This document shows positions 11,253 to 21,928 of a DNA stretch of 64,000 bases, in pieces (the stretch's first letter is position 1; every line of letters begins with the position of its first letter). Below the pieces are notes generated by a model. It did not search any database and was not told the origin of the DNA. It saw only the letters and a program-made list of their open reading frames with translations. The translations under genes and the position numbers were made by a program. The stretch spans positions 1 to 64,000 of the forward strand of contig JAQBYC010000003.1 in the NCBI GenBank assembly GCA_027623205.1, read 5' to 3'. The stretch comes from Pseudomonadota bacterium. GTDB taxonomy: Bacteria; Pseudomonadota; Alphaproteobacteria; GCA-2731375.

Positions 11253-11359
11253 GGCGGACTCCTGATAGTACTATTGGCGGGGCGGACCCTCGGAATGCCG
11301 CCAGCCTAGCAATAAAGGCGCCCGGGTGCGAGATTGAACGTAATAGTGCCTCTAAAAAG

Positions 11360-12226
11360 GTGGAGACCATGATCGTCGATTGTCACGTCAACCTTTGGAA
11401 TGATGAACATTTTTCGCCACTCTACGCCGAGCAGATGCGCCGCGTACGCGCCGACGGCGGCTATGGCCTGAAGGCGGATGCCGAAACCGTTTATGAGGCG
11501 ATGGCGGAAGTGGACAAGGCCATATTGTTCTCCCCCCGCTATCGCAAATCCGCCGGTGTAGAGGGGAATGACGGGGCGGTAGCGGACGCGGTTTCCCGCT
11601 ATCCGGACAAATTTATCGGCTTCGCTTTTGTGGACCCGATGGAGGCTGACTACCTGGAAAGGTTGGCCCACAGTATCGAGGGTTTGGGACTGAAAGGGGT
11701 GAAATCCGGCCCCATATACACGGGTGTTCCCTTGTCCGATCCCCGCATGACGCCGATTTATGAATATTGCCAGGCCAACGATCTGCCCTTGACCCTGCAT
11801 ATGGGCACTACCTTCGCCGAGGACGCGCCGGTGGATCTGGGCCGGGCCATCCATGTGGACCCGGTGGCCGCCCGCTTCCCGGATCTGAAAATCATCTGCG
11901 CCCACATGGGCCATCCCTGGTTCGAAGATTGCATTGCCGTGGTGCGCAAACGGCCCCATGTCTATTGTGAGATTGCAGCGATTTTCTATCGGCCCTGGCA
12001 GTTCTGGAATATAATTATTTCGGCCCAGGAATATGCCATCACGGACAAAATTTTCTTCGGTACCGACTTCCCGTTCTCTCGGGTTGGGGAAAGCCTTGCG
12101 GGACTGGCCAACATCAACAAGGTGATCGGTGACAGTGGTCTGCCACAGGTATCGGACGAAACGATCCAGCGTATCACACATGCCAATCCGTTCGAATCTT
12201 GGTGGCACGGCGCGGGACCTCTGTAG
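11360..12226 (+). CDS. Amidohydrolase family protein
   Basis: IVDCHVNLWND; ICAHMGHPWFEDCIAV; FGTDFPFSRV. Confidence 0.88.
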   Translation: METMIVDCHVNLWNDEHFSPLYAEQMRRVRADGGYGLKADAETVYEAMAEVDKAILFSPRYRKSAGVEGNDGAVADAVSRYPDKFIGFAFVDPMEADYLERLAHSIEGLGLKGVKSGPIYTGVPLSDPRMTPIYEYCQANDLPLTLHMGTTFAEDAPVDLGRAIHVDPVAARFPDLKIICAHMGHPWFEDCIAVVRKRPHVYCEIAAIFYRPWQFWNIIISAQEYAITDKIFFGTDFPFSRVGESLAGLANINKVIGDSGLPQVSDETIQRITHANPFESWWHGAGPL

Positions 12227-12244
12227 ACCCATTTCAAGATCGGT

Positions 12245-12946
12245 TTATATGGCCAGGGTATCGCCGTTCTTCTTCAGCCAGGCCTGCGGGCTACGGTAAT
12301 CGGGCATCAATTCCTCGACCAGGCGCCAGAAATCCGGTGAATGATTGTGCTGAATGAGGTGCGCGACTTCATGGGCGGCAACGTAGTCCAGGACTGAGCT
12401 GGGGGCGATAACCAGTCGCCAATTATAGGTAATTTCTCCCCCGGCGCTGCAACTGCCCCATCTGCGTTTGTATGACTTCACTTTGACGGTGGTCGGCGCA
12501 ACGCCGAGACGTTGGCCATAGCATTCGGTTCTTGCCTGAAATTCCTCCAGAGCGGATTGCCGGTACCATTCGTATAGCCGGTCCTTGATCCTGGCTTCCC
12601 GCGCGCCATCCGCCATGCGTGCCGGCAAGGTTACAACGAGGTCACTACCGACCCGTTCGGCTGGCCAGTGCGGCCCAGCGACAATTTTCAATCGGTAGAC
12701 TTCGCCAAGATGAGTATAGATCTCATCATTCACATAGGACTTGGGCATTGCCGCCGGTCGCGCCGCGTGTTCCTGGAGCTTCCTGCGGATCCACGGCGTA
12801 TGCTTGTTCAACAATGCCGTGATCTGACGCTCCGGCGTCCGCACAGGCACCATGACCTTAACTTGGCCGTCCCGGATTTGCAGACACAAGGTTTTGCGCC
12901 GTTGGGAGCGCTTGATCTCGAAATCGAACTCGTAGACTGCGGCCAT
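12245..12946 (-). CDS. YgjP-like metallopeptidase domain (DUF45) protein
   Basis: VAAHEVAHLIQHNHSPDFW zinc motif (HExxH); RWGSCSAGGEITYNWRLV. Confidence 0.9.
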   Translation of the reverse strand: MAAVYEFDFEIKRSQRRKTLCLQIRDGQVKVMVPVRTPERQITALLNKHTPWIRRKLQEHAARPAAMPKSYVNDEIYTHLGEVYRLKIVAGPHWPAERVGSDLVVTLPARMADGAREARIKDRLYEWYRQSALEEFQARTECYGQRLGVAPTTVKVKSYKRRWGSCSAGGEITYNWRLVIAPSSVLDYVAAHEVAHLIQHNHSPDFWRLVEELMPDYRSPQAWLKKNGDTLAI

Positions 12947-13055
12947 GGGAATCCATTTTGTGACGAATCAATGTTAAAGGTACAGCAATATAGCTATAAG
13001 CCAATCCGGTGCCCGGCCCCAACCGTCGTCGGGAGCTTGCAGAAGGACCGCAATC

Positions 13056-14237
13056 ATGAGCAAGGCTAAGATGCGAACAGGCATCGTGGGCGCCGGATTT
13101 TCCGCCAGCTTTCACTACGAAGCCGCCCGGCGTGTTTTTTGCGCCGATGTCGAGGTGGTCGGCGTTCACGCCAAGACCCAGGCCAGCACGCAACGCTTTG
13201 CCAGGAAGCACGGTATTCAGGCCTTCGATGACCTCGATGCGTTGCTGGACGGAATTGATGTGCTGCATATATGCATCCCGCCGGCGCTGCATGAAGCCGT
13301 GGCGGTGAAGGCCCTGGCACGCGGCGTATTTCCCATCGTCGAGAAACCGCTGACGGGGTATTTTGGTGACGGCGTGGCGGCGTTTGATGGCCGCAATGCT
13401 TCCATGACCGAGGCCCGGAACGGCGCCCTGGACAGCATCAGGCGCATGCTTGCGGCGGAGGCCCAATCGAAGGCCCGAATCCTCTATGCCGAGAACTGGG
13501 TTTATGCCCCCACCATCCAGAAAGAACGGGAAATACTCGAAAAGACAAAGGGACAAATCCTGTGGATGCATGGCGAGGAGGCCCATTCAGGTTCGCATGC
13601 GCCCAGCTATGGCCATTGGCGGCTGGCGGGTGGGGGCGCAATGATCGGCAAGGGCTGTCATCCGCTGACCGCCGCGCTGTATCTGAAAAAGGTGGAAGGC
13701 CGGGCCCGCTTCGGCAAACCAATTCGGCCAGCAACAGTGACCGCGCGCGTCCATGCCCTAACGCGACTGCCAGATTTCGTCGATACAGGGCACATTCGCG
13801 CCGATTATGTCGATATCGAGGATTTCGCCATGACCCACGTCACCTTTCAGGACGGTACCATCGCGACGGTGTTTGCATCGGACATCGTGCTGGGGGGCGT
13901 GCATAACTGGTTGGAGGTCTGTGCCGGTAACCACCGGACGATCTGCAATCTCAACCCCTCGAACCAGTTGCTGACCTATAATCCGGTGGAAAGCCAATTT
14001 GACGATATTTATGTGGTGGAGAAGATCGGCACCAAACAGGGCTGGGCCATGACGGCGCCGGATGAAGATTTCTCCCACGGCTTTCCCCAGGAAATCGAGG
14101 CATTCTACCGCGCGGCGGCCTGCGGCGGCGATGTGGAAAGTGATAGCGAACTGGCCGCCGATTGCATCGCCACCATCTACAGCGGCTATGTCTCTGCCGC
14201 GAATGGCGGTATTGAAGAGCCGGTAACCTTATTCTAG
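13056..14237 (+). CDS. Gfo/Idh/MocA family oxidoreductase
   Basis: GIVGAGFSASFHYEAARRV Rossmann motif; VEKPLTGYF. Confidence 0.92.
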   Translation: MSKAKMRTGIVGAGFSASFHYEAARRVFCADVEVVGVHAKTQASTQRFARKHGIQAFDDLDALLDGIDVLHICIPPALHEAVAVKALARGVFPIVEKPLTGYFGDGVAAFDGRNASMTEARNGALDSIRRMLAAEAQSKARILYAENWVYAPTIQKEREILEKTKGQILWMHGEEAHSGSHAPSYGHWRLAGGGAMIGKGCHPLTAALYLKKVEGRARFGKPIRPATVTARVHALTRLPDFVDTGHIRADYVDIEDFAMTHVTFQDGTIATVFASDIVLGGVHNWLEVCAGNHRTICNLNPSNQLLTYNPVESQFDDIYVVEKIGTKQGWAMTAPDEDFSHGFPQEIEAFYRAAACGGDVESDSELAADCIATIYSGYVSAANGGIEEPVTLF

Positions 14238-14258
14238 GCAAACAATGGATTTACCAAC

Positions 14259-15056
14259 ATGATCATGGCCAATACTCTACGGGAAAAGCTGAACGCGGGC
14301 GCCGCGACCCTGGGCACCCATTTCCTCTCCCCTGACCCGGATATGCCTGAAATTATTGGCGATACGGGGCTGTTCGACTATGGCGAATTTTGTGCCGAAT
14401 ATTCCGCTTTTGATATGCAGTTGCTCTATCACATGGCCCGTGCCGGCCAATGCGCCAAGCTACCCTTGATGTTGAAACCCGACCAGGAGAGCCAGGGCTT
14501 TTGGGCCCAGGCCGCCCTTGGCGCCGGCTTCAAGGCGGTGTTGTTCACCGATATCCGGGAAGCGGAAGATGTCGCAGCCTGTCACCGCACCATCGCCGCC
14601 GACACCCCCGAAGGGGGTGGTCAGATGGGGGTCAAACTGCGCCGACCGGCATTAAGCGGCTATCAGCCGGACGGCTATCTGGAGGACCTGAACGCCACCG
14701 TATTTCTGATCATGATCGAGAAGAATGCCGCCCTCGATAACATCGACGAGATTTTACAGATGGCCAAGGCCAAGGGCGTAGATATGACCCAATGGGGCCC
14801 GGCCGACTTCGGCTTTTCCCGTGGCGAGCCGAACCTCATGCACACGCCCGACATCAGGCCGTTTGAGGCGCGGGTGATCCAGAAATCCCTGGAATACGGC
14901 GTGGCGCCACGCATCGAGATCGCCGAGGTGGAACAGGCCAAGCGCTATATAGATCTGGGCGTCCGCCACTTTTGCATCGGCTGGGATCGCTTCATCTATC
15001 AAGCCGGCCTGGCCAAGATTGGCGAAGGCATGCGAAAATTGATCGAAACCTTGTAG
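14259..15056 (+). CDS. HpcH/HpaI aldolase family protein
   Basis: Aldolase/citrate-lyase-like TIM barrel: DTGLFDYGEFCAEYSAFD, GPADFGFSRG. Confidence 0.85.
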   Translation: MIMANTLREKLNAGAATLGTHFLSPDPDMPEIIGDTGLFDYGEFCAEYSAFDMQLLYHMARAGQCAKLPLMLKPDQESQGFWAQAALGAGFKAVLFTDIREAEDVAACHRTIAADTPEGGGQMGVKLRRPALSGYQPDGYLEDLNATVFLIMIEKNAALDNIDEILQMAKAKGVDMTQWGPADFGFSRGEPNLMHTPDIRPFEARVIQKSLEYGVAPRIEIAEVEQAKRYIDLGVRHFCIGWDRFIYQAGLAKIGEGMRKLIETL

Positions 15057-15111
15057 CGAGAAACGGGAAGACTTCAAAGGCCGGTGCTGCGCACGATTTC
15101 CGTCCATCGCA

Positions 15112-16950
15112 TCACGCGGCGGCGTCCTGACCGTCGTTCGTCCACGGCGCTATTTTTGGCAATTGCTCCCCCGTCAGGGTTTCCTGCTGCAACAGCAATT
15201 TGGCGCTGGCCTCCAGATCGCTCCGATACACAACCAGGATATCGGTGGCCCGTTGGAAGGCGTTGTGGACCAGTTTGCGCACGGCGCAATCAATCTCGCG
15301 CCCGGTTTCCTCGCTGTATTGCCGGCGTTCGGAAAAACCGGCACCGCCGATATCCAGATATGGCGCCGGATCAACCTCGTAGGTCATCTCGCCCAGGGTT
15401 TCGTCCATGCCGTAACGGGTGACGATGGCGCGGGCGATATTGGTGGCCTTGCTGAGATCGTCGGCGGCGCCGGTGGAACGGCGCTCGAACATCAGCATTT
15501 CCGCCGCCCGGCCGCCCAAAAGCACGGCCATCTTGTTCTCCAATTCCTGGCGCGTCATCAGGTAGCGGTCTTCGGTCGGGCGCTGAATGGTATAGCCAAG
15601 CGAGCCGATACCGCGCGGAATGATGGACACCTTCTCTACCCTGTCGGTGCCCGGCAGGGCCAGGGACACCAGGGCATGGCCCATTTCGTGATGCGCGACA
15701 ACCGCGCGTTCCTCGGGATTGAGCAGCCGGTTCTTCTTTTCCAAACCGGCAACGATGCGCTCTATAGCCTCCACGAAATCAGCCATTTTTACTTCGTCGC
15801 CGCCGCGCCGGGTTGCCAGCAGGGCCGCCTCGTTGACCAGATTGGCCAGGTCCGCGCCGGTAAATCCTGGCGTCAGGCCAGCCACGGCCGCGCTGTCGAC
15901 ATCGTTGGCCAAGCGGACCTTTTTCACATGTACGTCAAGGATCTGGGCCCGGCCTATCTTGTCGGGCCGGTCCACCAGAACTTGACGGTCGAAACGGCCG
16001 GCGCGCAACAATGCCGGATCGAGGATTTCCGGCCGGTTGGTGGCGGCCAGCAATACCATTCCCGCCTTGGAGGGATCGAAGCCGTCCAGCTCCATCAACA
16101 ACTGGTTGAGGGTATGCTCTTTTTCGTCATGACCGCCCATTCCGGGAAAGGCGCCGCGCGCCCGTCCCAGGGCATCCAATTCGTCGATAAAGATGATGCA
16201 GGGCGCCGCCTTGCGGGCCTGTTCGAATAAATCGCGCACGCGGGCGGCGCCAACGCCGACGAACATCTCGACGAATTCCGAGCCGCTGATCGAAAAGAAC
16301 GGCACGCCTGCCTCGCCGGCGACGGCGCGGGCCAGCAGTGTCTTGCCCGTGCCGGGCGGCCCGACGAGCAGCACTCCTTTGGGCAGGCGCGCGCCCAATC
16401 GGCCATAAACATCCGGAGTTTTTAGAAAAGTCACGATTTCCTGCAACTCCATCTTGGCCTCGTCGACGCCCGCGACATCGTCGAAGCCAATCTCGATATC
16501 GCTTTCCACAAATATCTTGGCTTTACTCTTGCCGATCGACATCATGCCGCCGCCAAGCCCCTGGCGGTCGGCGAAACGACGGATCACAAACATCCAAACG
16601 CCGAGGAAAAGCACCATGGGCAGCAGCCACGAGAAGATATCCTTCAGGAAGCCGCCATCACTGCCCCCCGTTACCTTGACGTCGTATTTGGCCAGGCTTT
16701 CGGCCAGGGCCGGTTCGATGCGGTTGGTGGTAAAGATTTTTTTGCCGGCCCCCGGCGTCTTGAAGGTGCCCTGGATATGCTTTTCGGTGACGACGATTTC
16801 CGCGACTTTCCCTTCCGCCAACAATAGCTGGAACTCGCTGTAAGGTATCACCTCTATCTTCTGGACTTGCTGAAACCAGGATTGCAGCATCACAATGGCG
16901 AAGACGGCGCCGACGGCGTAAACAATGTGGATTTGTGCTTTGCGTTCCAT
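15112..16950 (-). CDS. ATP-dependent zinc metalloprotease FtsH paralogue (second copy in window)
   Basis: [22 protein letters not shown] Walker [15 protein letters not shown] zinc motif, N-terminal TM. Confidence 0.95.
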   Translation of the reverse strand: MERKAQIHIVYAVGAVFAIVMLQSWFQQVQKIEVIPYSEFQLLLAEGKVAEIVVTEKHIQGTFKTPGAGKKIFTTNRIEPALAESLAKYDVKVTGGSDGGFLKDIFSWLLPMVLFLGVWMFVIRRFADRQGLGGGMMSIGKSKAKIFVESDIEIGFDDVAGVDEAKMELQEIVTFLKTPDVYGRLGARLPKGVLLVGPPGTGKTLLARAVAGEAGVPFFSISGSEFVEMFVGVGAARVRDLFEQARKAAPCIIFIDELDALGRARGAFPGMGGHDEKEHTLNQLLMELDGFDPSKAGMVLLAATNRPEILDPALLRAGRFDRQVLVDRPDKIGRAQILDVHVKKVRLANDVDSAAVAGLTPGFTGADLANLVNEAALLATRRGGDEVKMADFVEAIERIVAGLEKKNRLLNPEERAVVAHHEMGHALVSLALPGTDRVEKVSIIPRGIGSLGYTIQRPTEDRYLMTRQELENKMAVLLGGRAAEMLMFERRSTGAADDLSKATNIARAIVTRYGMDETLGEMTYEVDPAPYLDIGGAGFSERRQYSEETGREIDCAVRKLVHNAFQRATDILVVYRSDLEASAKLLLQQETLTGEQLPKIAPWTNDGQDAAA

Positions 16951-16978
16951 TCCCGCTCCCCGGCGTGGCTTTATTCAA

Positions 16979-17305
16979 TCAATTTTGACTGGTTTTAAGC
17001 GCGCGGGCAATCTCTTCGCGAACCGCTGGCGGTTGCGCCGACACCGCCGCGGCCAGATGACGAAGCTGATGTCGCAACCCATAAACCTGATCAAGCAAGG
17101 ACAGAACCGTTGGCAGGGTATCGCGGTGTATGTCCAGTTCGTATTGCAGTTCCCAGATCAGCCGGACACGAGCCAAGTCGGTGTCGCTGAAACGGTAACC
17201 GGCGTCGATCGAATCGGGCCGGACCCAGCCGCGTTCTATCCAGACCGTCAAATCCTCCCCGGCGAGAGTATCGAACATTTCAACAATCTGCTCGAATGTC
17301 GTCAT
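16979..17305 (-). CDS. cbpM: Chaperone modulator CbpM-like
   Basis: MerR-like RGWVRPDSIDAGYRFSDTDLARVRLIWELQYELDI; overlaps cbpA-like gene by 4 nt. Confidence 0.8.
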   Translation of the reverse strand: MTTFEQIVEMFDTLAGEDLTVWIERGWVRPDSIDAGYRFSDTDLARVRLIWELQYELDIHRDTLPTVLSLLDQVYGLRHQLRHLAAAVSAQPPAVREEIARALKTSQN

Positions 17306-18225
17306 AGCGCCTCTCCCAGGTCACCGCGGGGATCGTAGGGTCTTTTCGGCGCCCATTCCGCCAGGAACGCCGCAAGCTCGTCATCGGGCACATCGGGCAG
17401 AGCCACTTGCAGGTGAACGTATTGATCGCCCCGTTGACCGCTTCTTTTATCGAGAATACCCTTGCCGCGGAGGCGCAGGGTTGCGCCGGAATTCGAAGCC
17501 TTTGGTATGCGCAGCTCTACCGGACCCGAAACCGTGGGAACCTTCACCTTTCCCCCGAGAACCGCTTCGCCCAGGGTAATGGGCAACGTCATGTGAACGT
17601 CGTCGCCGTGCCGGCTGAAAAACCGGTGCGGCAGTACCCGCACCTCGATATAAGCATCGCCCGGCGGCCCACCGCCGATACCTGGCATGCCTTGCTCTTT
17701 CAGGCGCAAAGTCTGGCCATCGCGCAGGCCCTCGGGGATGCTGACGTTTAGCATTTTGCCATCCGGCATGGCCGCCTGTTTTTTGGTGCCCCTGGCGGCC
17801 TCCATGAATCCTACCGGCATGTTGTAGGAGATATCACCGCCCCGCATTTTGAGGCCACCACCACCGCCACGTTCGCCGCGACGCAGAATCTCGGCGAAGG
17901 CATCGCCCATGGAATCGAAGTCGCCAAAACCTTCATAGCGATGATATTTGGCACCTTCGCCGCCATCCGCATGGCTGCGGTAGAAGGTATGCTCGGGGCG
18001 CTCCTGTCCCTCGGCATCGATCTCGCCGGCATCGAAGCGCCGGCGTTTTTCGGGATCGGAAAGCAGCGTATAGGCGGTATTCAGCTGCTTGAACCGCGCC
18101 TCCGATGCCTTGTCACCGGGGTGTAAATCGGGGTGCGATTCCTTGGCCAGCTTGCGATAGGCCAGCCGTATCTGCTCCGCGCTGGCGGTCCTGTCCACGC
18201 CAAGAATATCGTAGGGCTCCGGCAT
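17302..18225 (-). CDS. cbpA: DnaJ/CbpA-type co-chaperone
   Basis: J-domain PYDILGVDRTASAEQIRLAYRKLAKESHPDLHPGD; C-terminal DnaJ substrate-binding domains, no zinc finger. Confidence 0.92.
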   Translation of the reverse strand: MPEPYDILGVDRTASAEQIRLAYRKLAKESHPDLHPGDKASEARFKQLNTAYTLLSDPEKRRRFDAGEIDAEGQERPEHTFYRSHADGGEGAKYHRYEGFGDFDSMGDAFAEILRRGERGGGGGLKMRGGDISYNMPVGFMEAARGTKKQAAMPDGKMLNVSIPEGLRDGQTLRLKEQGMPGIGGGPPGDAYIEVRVLPHRFFSRHGDDVHMTLPITLGEAVLGGKVKVPTVSGPVELRIPKASNSGATLRLRGKGILDKRSGQRGDQYVHLQVALPDVPDDELAAFLAEWAPKRPYDPRGDLGEAL

Positions 18226-18420
18226 CTATGGTAATCTCCCGGCCAGCAAATTTTCCATGGCGTGCTTAGTCCGCCTCAACTTTTTGATCTTCTGCCTCAA
18301 AACCAGCCGCCGTCGTTGATGGATGTCAATTCATACACACTTCCGCCCTGGTATGCTGCTTCATTATCCGGCATCCTTTGCCTGCGCGGTCGAGATACGC
18401 GCGTGGTCTCGGGGGAATCC

Positions 18421-19419
18421 ATGGCGGAAAAGATGCGTGCAATGGTGCTCGACGTACCGCGCCAGCCCCTGCGGGCAGCGAAGATCGCGCGCCCGGTCCC
18501 TGGTCCCAATCAGGTTCTTGTCAGGATCGCGGCCTGCGCGGTTTGCCGCACCGATCTGCATGTCGTGGATGGCGATCTGAAACAGCCAAAACTGCCCCTG
18601 GTCCCAGGACACGAGATAATCGGTGTTGTTGCGCAAGTGGGATCGGCCGTCGCCAACCTGAAAGCGGGCTGCCGGGTAGGGGTGCCTTGGCTTGGCGGCA
18701 CCTGTGGCGAATGCTGCTATTGCCGCGAGGGCCAGGAAAACCTCTGTGACCGGGCGCAATTCACCGGCTATACGCTGGATGGTGGATTTGCCGAATATGT
18801 CACCGCAAATGCCGCCTATGCCTTTCCCATCCCCGATCACTATGGTGACCAGGAAGCGGCGCCGCTGATGTGTGCGGGCCTGATCGGCTTTCGCGCCTAT
18901 CGTATGGTGCGGGTGGCCCGGCGAATTGGCCTGTACGGTTTCGGCGCCGCTGCCCATATTATCGCCCAGGTCGCGCGCCACGAGGAAAAGGAGGTTATGG
19001 CCTTCACGCAAGCGGGAGACGAAAAAGGCCAAGCTTTCGCCCGCGGCCTGGGCGCTGTCTGGGCCGGCGGCAGCGACGAATTGCCACCCAAAGAATTGGA
19101 CGCGGCAATCATCTTTGCCCCGGCTGGACCATTGGTGCCCGGTGCGTTGCGTGCGGTCCGCAAGGGCGGCACGGTTATTTGCGCGGGTATCCACATGACC
19201 GACATTCCGTCCTTTCCCTACGATATTCTTTGGGGAGAGCGGACCGTCCGCTCGGTTGCCAATCTGACTCGCGAGGATGCTGTCGCATTTCTGGAGGTTG
19301 CGCCACGCGTTCCGGTCAGAACGACCACCCACCCTTATCCGTTGTCCCAAGCCAATCGGGCGCTTGACGATTTGCGGGCCGGAAGGTTCGATGGCGCGGC
19401 GGTTCTGGTCGTAGACTGA
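18421..19419 (+). CDS. Zinc-dependent alcohol dehydrogenase family protein
   Basis: GHEIIGVVAQVG, CGECCYCREGQENLCD structural zinc cysteines; start trimmed to MAEKMRAMVL. Confidence 0.93.
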   Translation: MAEKMRAMVLDVPRQPLRAAKIARPVPGPNQVLVRIAACAVCRTDLHVVDGDLKQPKLPLVPGHEIIGVVAQVGSAVANLKAGCRVGVPWLGGTCGECCYCREGQENLCDRAQFTGYTLDGGFAEYVTANAAYAFPIPDHYGDQEAAPLMCAGLIGFRAYRMVRVARRIGLYGFGAAAHIIAQVARHEEKEVMAFTQAGDEKGQAFARGLGAVWAGGSDELPPKELDAAIIFAPAGPLVPGALRAVRKGGTVICAGIHMTDIPSFPYDILWGERTVRSVANLTREDAVAFLEVAPRVPVRTTTHPYPLSQANRALDDLRAGRFDGAAVLVVD

Positions 19420-19433
19420 AATCAGTCGATGTA

Positions 19434-21293
19434 ATGACACAGACCAACCATGCACCAGGAAACCGCGGTATCCCGATCGTCGCCGCGCTGATCGTCGGCG
19501 TCGGGCTGTTGGTCGCTGCTGCGATGGCAATGGTCTATGTCGCAGGGTATGAGATCGCCTATCGAAATACCGTCGAGCTAACCCGGCAACGGGGCGGCCT
19601 CATTCTTGATCTGATCAGCGAACGAGTTCGCAACCACCTGCAACCGGCCAGCGCCCAGCTTGATTATCTCGCCAAGTTGAGCGCCGCCGGCAGGATCGAC
19701 CCGGAAAACATGGAGCAATTCGGTGAATTGCTCGTCGCTTCCCTCGCCGCTGCACCGCAGATTTCCGTCGTCGCCTTCGTCAACCCCGATTTGCGGGTGA
19801 TACGCGCTTTCCGTAACCGGCCCGGCGGTTCCGTCAGGGAAAGCGACTGGAGCGATGACCCGCAATTTCGGCGGATCTTCAAGGAAGCAGCCCAGCGCGA
19901 CGGCCCCTATTGGGGTGAATTGTTCGTTGCCGAAAGCGTCGGCCATACGTTCATCAATCTGCGTGTGCCGGTACGGCGGCAGGGCCGTCTTCTGGGCGTC
20001 CTGATCGCCGGGGTCTCGATATCGGAACTGTCGGCCTTTCTCGCCGAGCTTCGGAATGCCTTCAGCGAGACCACCTTCATTCTGTACGGACCGGATCACG
20101 TGCTCGCTCATCCCCTGTTGCTACATGGCTATCCGGGCCTGACCGACCAACGGCCCCTGCCAGAACTGCGGCGGTTCAGCGATCCTGTGCTACGCCACAT
20201 CTGGGCGCCGGAGCGGCGTAAATCGATTGAAAAGGCCTTCGCCGGACCGGCCCAAATAAGAGTTGTCGACAATGCCGCGCAAACCGATGTCTTCATGTAC
20301 CGCGCTATCGATAATTTCGGCGAACAGCCATGGCTGGTTGGGACCCATGCCCCGCTGGCCGAAATGGCGGGTGAATACAGTCGGCTGAAACTGATCCCTC
20401 TGGCCGGGCTCGGGGCTCTGGTTCTAGCCCTGCTGGTTACCTATGGACTGGCCCGTGCCTTGAGCCAGCCGGTGCGGCGCCTGGCGGATAGCGTCGTGCT
20501 TGTTCGCGATCTGGATATCAGCAATATCCCGTCGCTGCCCTATGGTCCTTTTCGTGAACTGAATCAGGCGGCAAGCGCCTTCAACGCCATGGTGGGAAGC
20601 CTGAAATGGTTTGAAACCTATGTGCCGCGCACGCTTGTCCGCCGCCTGATGGGCCAGCGGGATGGTGGCGAGATCGCTTCGGAGGAGCGCGAGATGAGCA
20701 TCCTATTCACGGATATCCAGGGTTTTACAGCACTGGCCGAACGGTTGCCGGCGCGGGAACTGGCGGATCTTCTAAACGAACATTTCACCCTGATCGACCG
20801 TGCGATCGAGGCGGAAGGCGGCACGATGGACAAGTACCTGGGTGATGGCGCCATGGCATTTTGGGGCGCGCCTGAACGGCAAGCCGATCACGCGGCGCGC
20901 GCCTGCCGCGCCGCGGTGGCCATTGCCCGGGCGATAGGGGCGGATAATGTTAAGCGGAGACGCGCTGGAAAACCGCCCATCCGCACCCGTATCGGCGTAC
21001 ATAGCGGCAACGTGGTGGTTGGCAATATCGGCGCCCCAAGCCGCGTCAACTATACCATCGTCGGAGATGCGGTGAACGTTGCCGAACGCATCTCGGAGAT
21101 CGCCCGCGAAATCCTCGATGGGACTGACGACGATACGGCGGTCTGCTTCAGCGGCCAGACGGTGGCGCTATGGGACGAAGGCGTCGTGCTCACCGCCCTC
21201 GGAGAACGCGAAATGCGGGGGCACCACGAACCGGTGAATGTCTTTCGTCTGGGGCCGGGATTCAGCGTTGGGAATAAGTCAGGGCGGATTTAG
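19434..21293 (+). CDS. Class III adenylate/guanylate cyclase with extracytoplasmic Cache sensor and HAMP
   Basis: Two TMs; ILFTDIQGFTALAERLPARELADLLNEHF; GVHSGNVVVGNIGAPSRVNYTIVGDAVNVAERI. Confidence 0.93.
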   Translation: MTQTNHAPGNRGIPIVAALIVGVGLLVAAAMAMVYVAGYEIAYRNTVELTRQRGGLILDLISERVRNHLQPASAQLDYLAKLSAAGRIDPENMEQFGELLVASLAAAPQISVVAFVNPDLRVIRAFRNRPGGSVRESDWSDDPQFRRIFKEAAQRDGPYWGELFVAESVGHTFINLRVPVRRQGRLLGVLIAGVSISELSAFLAELRNAFSETTFILYGPDHVLAHPLLLHGYPGLTDQRPLPELRRFSDPVLRHIWAPERRKSIEKAFAGPAQIRVVDNAAQTDVFMYRAIDNFGEQPWLVGTHAPLAEMAGEYSRLKLIPLAGLGALVLALLVTYGLARALSQPVRRLADSVVLVRDLDISNIPSLPYGPFRELNQAASAFNAMVGSLKWFETYVPRTLVRRLMGQRDGGEIASEEREMSILFTDIQGFTALAERLPARELADLLNEHFTLIDRAIEAEGGTMDKYLGDGAMAFWGAPERQADHAARACRAAVAIARAIGADNVKRRRAGKPPIRTRIGVHSGNVVVGNIGAPSRVNYTIVGDAVNVAERISEIAREILDGTDDDTAVCFSGQTVALWDEGVVLTALGEREMRGHHEPVNVFRLGPGFSVGNKSGRI

Positions 21294-21318
21294 TTCCAAT
21301 TTCTGGACTTGCCGGTAT

Positions 21319-21422
21319 CTGGCGTACATTTGATCCTGATATGCCCGGGGTATTCAGAATAAGGAAATTGAACCAATTGCCTACGTCGCGTTGGCGACTC
21401 CAATTAGTCGTAAATTGTACTG
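21319..21422 (-). repeat. Copy D of ~105-bp triple-hairpin intergenic repeat
   Basis: Reverse complement TAATTGGAGTCGCCAACGCGACGTAGGCAATTGGTTCAATTTCCTTATTCTGAAT... aligns to copies A and C. Confidence 0.75.
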
Positions 21423-21537
21423 GGCATCCGTACGGTGTTTGCAGGCCTGCGGTCCAAAGCCGCCGGCAAGCCGTCGGCCGTGGCGCCCTGGCGTGGCCGA
21501 AAAAACCAATCGTGGTTCGATGAACATCAAATGCGGT

Positions 21538-21732
21538 TTAGTGTTTGGCTGAACTATCGCCTTGCAAAAGGCATTGCACCATGCCGCGCACGGCCTGCCA
21601 AAAATTCAGGCCCGCCGCTTCGCCATGGTCGTGCAATTCCTTGACGCGAATATCAGCCTGGCGCAACGCGTCATCGCCGAAGCGGCGTAGCAGATTGCGG
21701 GCGGCCGCTTCAATTTGTATTTTCTCGTCCAT
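21538..21732 (-). CDS. Small hypothetical protein (DUF6961-like pattern)
   Basis: DALRQADIRVKELHDHGEAAGLNFWQAV resembles small alphaproteobacterial orphan proteins; weak evidence. Confidence 0.45.
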   Translation of the reverse strand: MDEKIQIEAAARNLLRRFGDDALRQADIRVKELHDHGEAAGLNFWQAVRGMVQCLLQGDSSAKH

Positions 21733-21928
21733 GCGGATTGCATCCGTCTCTGACCCTCCTGAATAATATCCATACCCAGCAGACCGCTGCCTTGATGATC
21801 GTCAAGCAGCGACATTTTGGCTCATTGCTTTATTTCCGCATTTGTATGAGGCTGCGAAGGGGCTGATAGGTTAGATTGCATGGGTGCTGGAGGATTTTGG
21901 GTTCTTGCGCGGCGTCAGGGAGGGGTTG

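Noticed and set aside
15163-16230. 355-aa ORF antisense to the FtsH paralogue
   Set aside because: GC-rich shadow ORF; the minus-strand FtsH is unambiguous.
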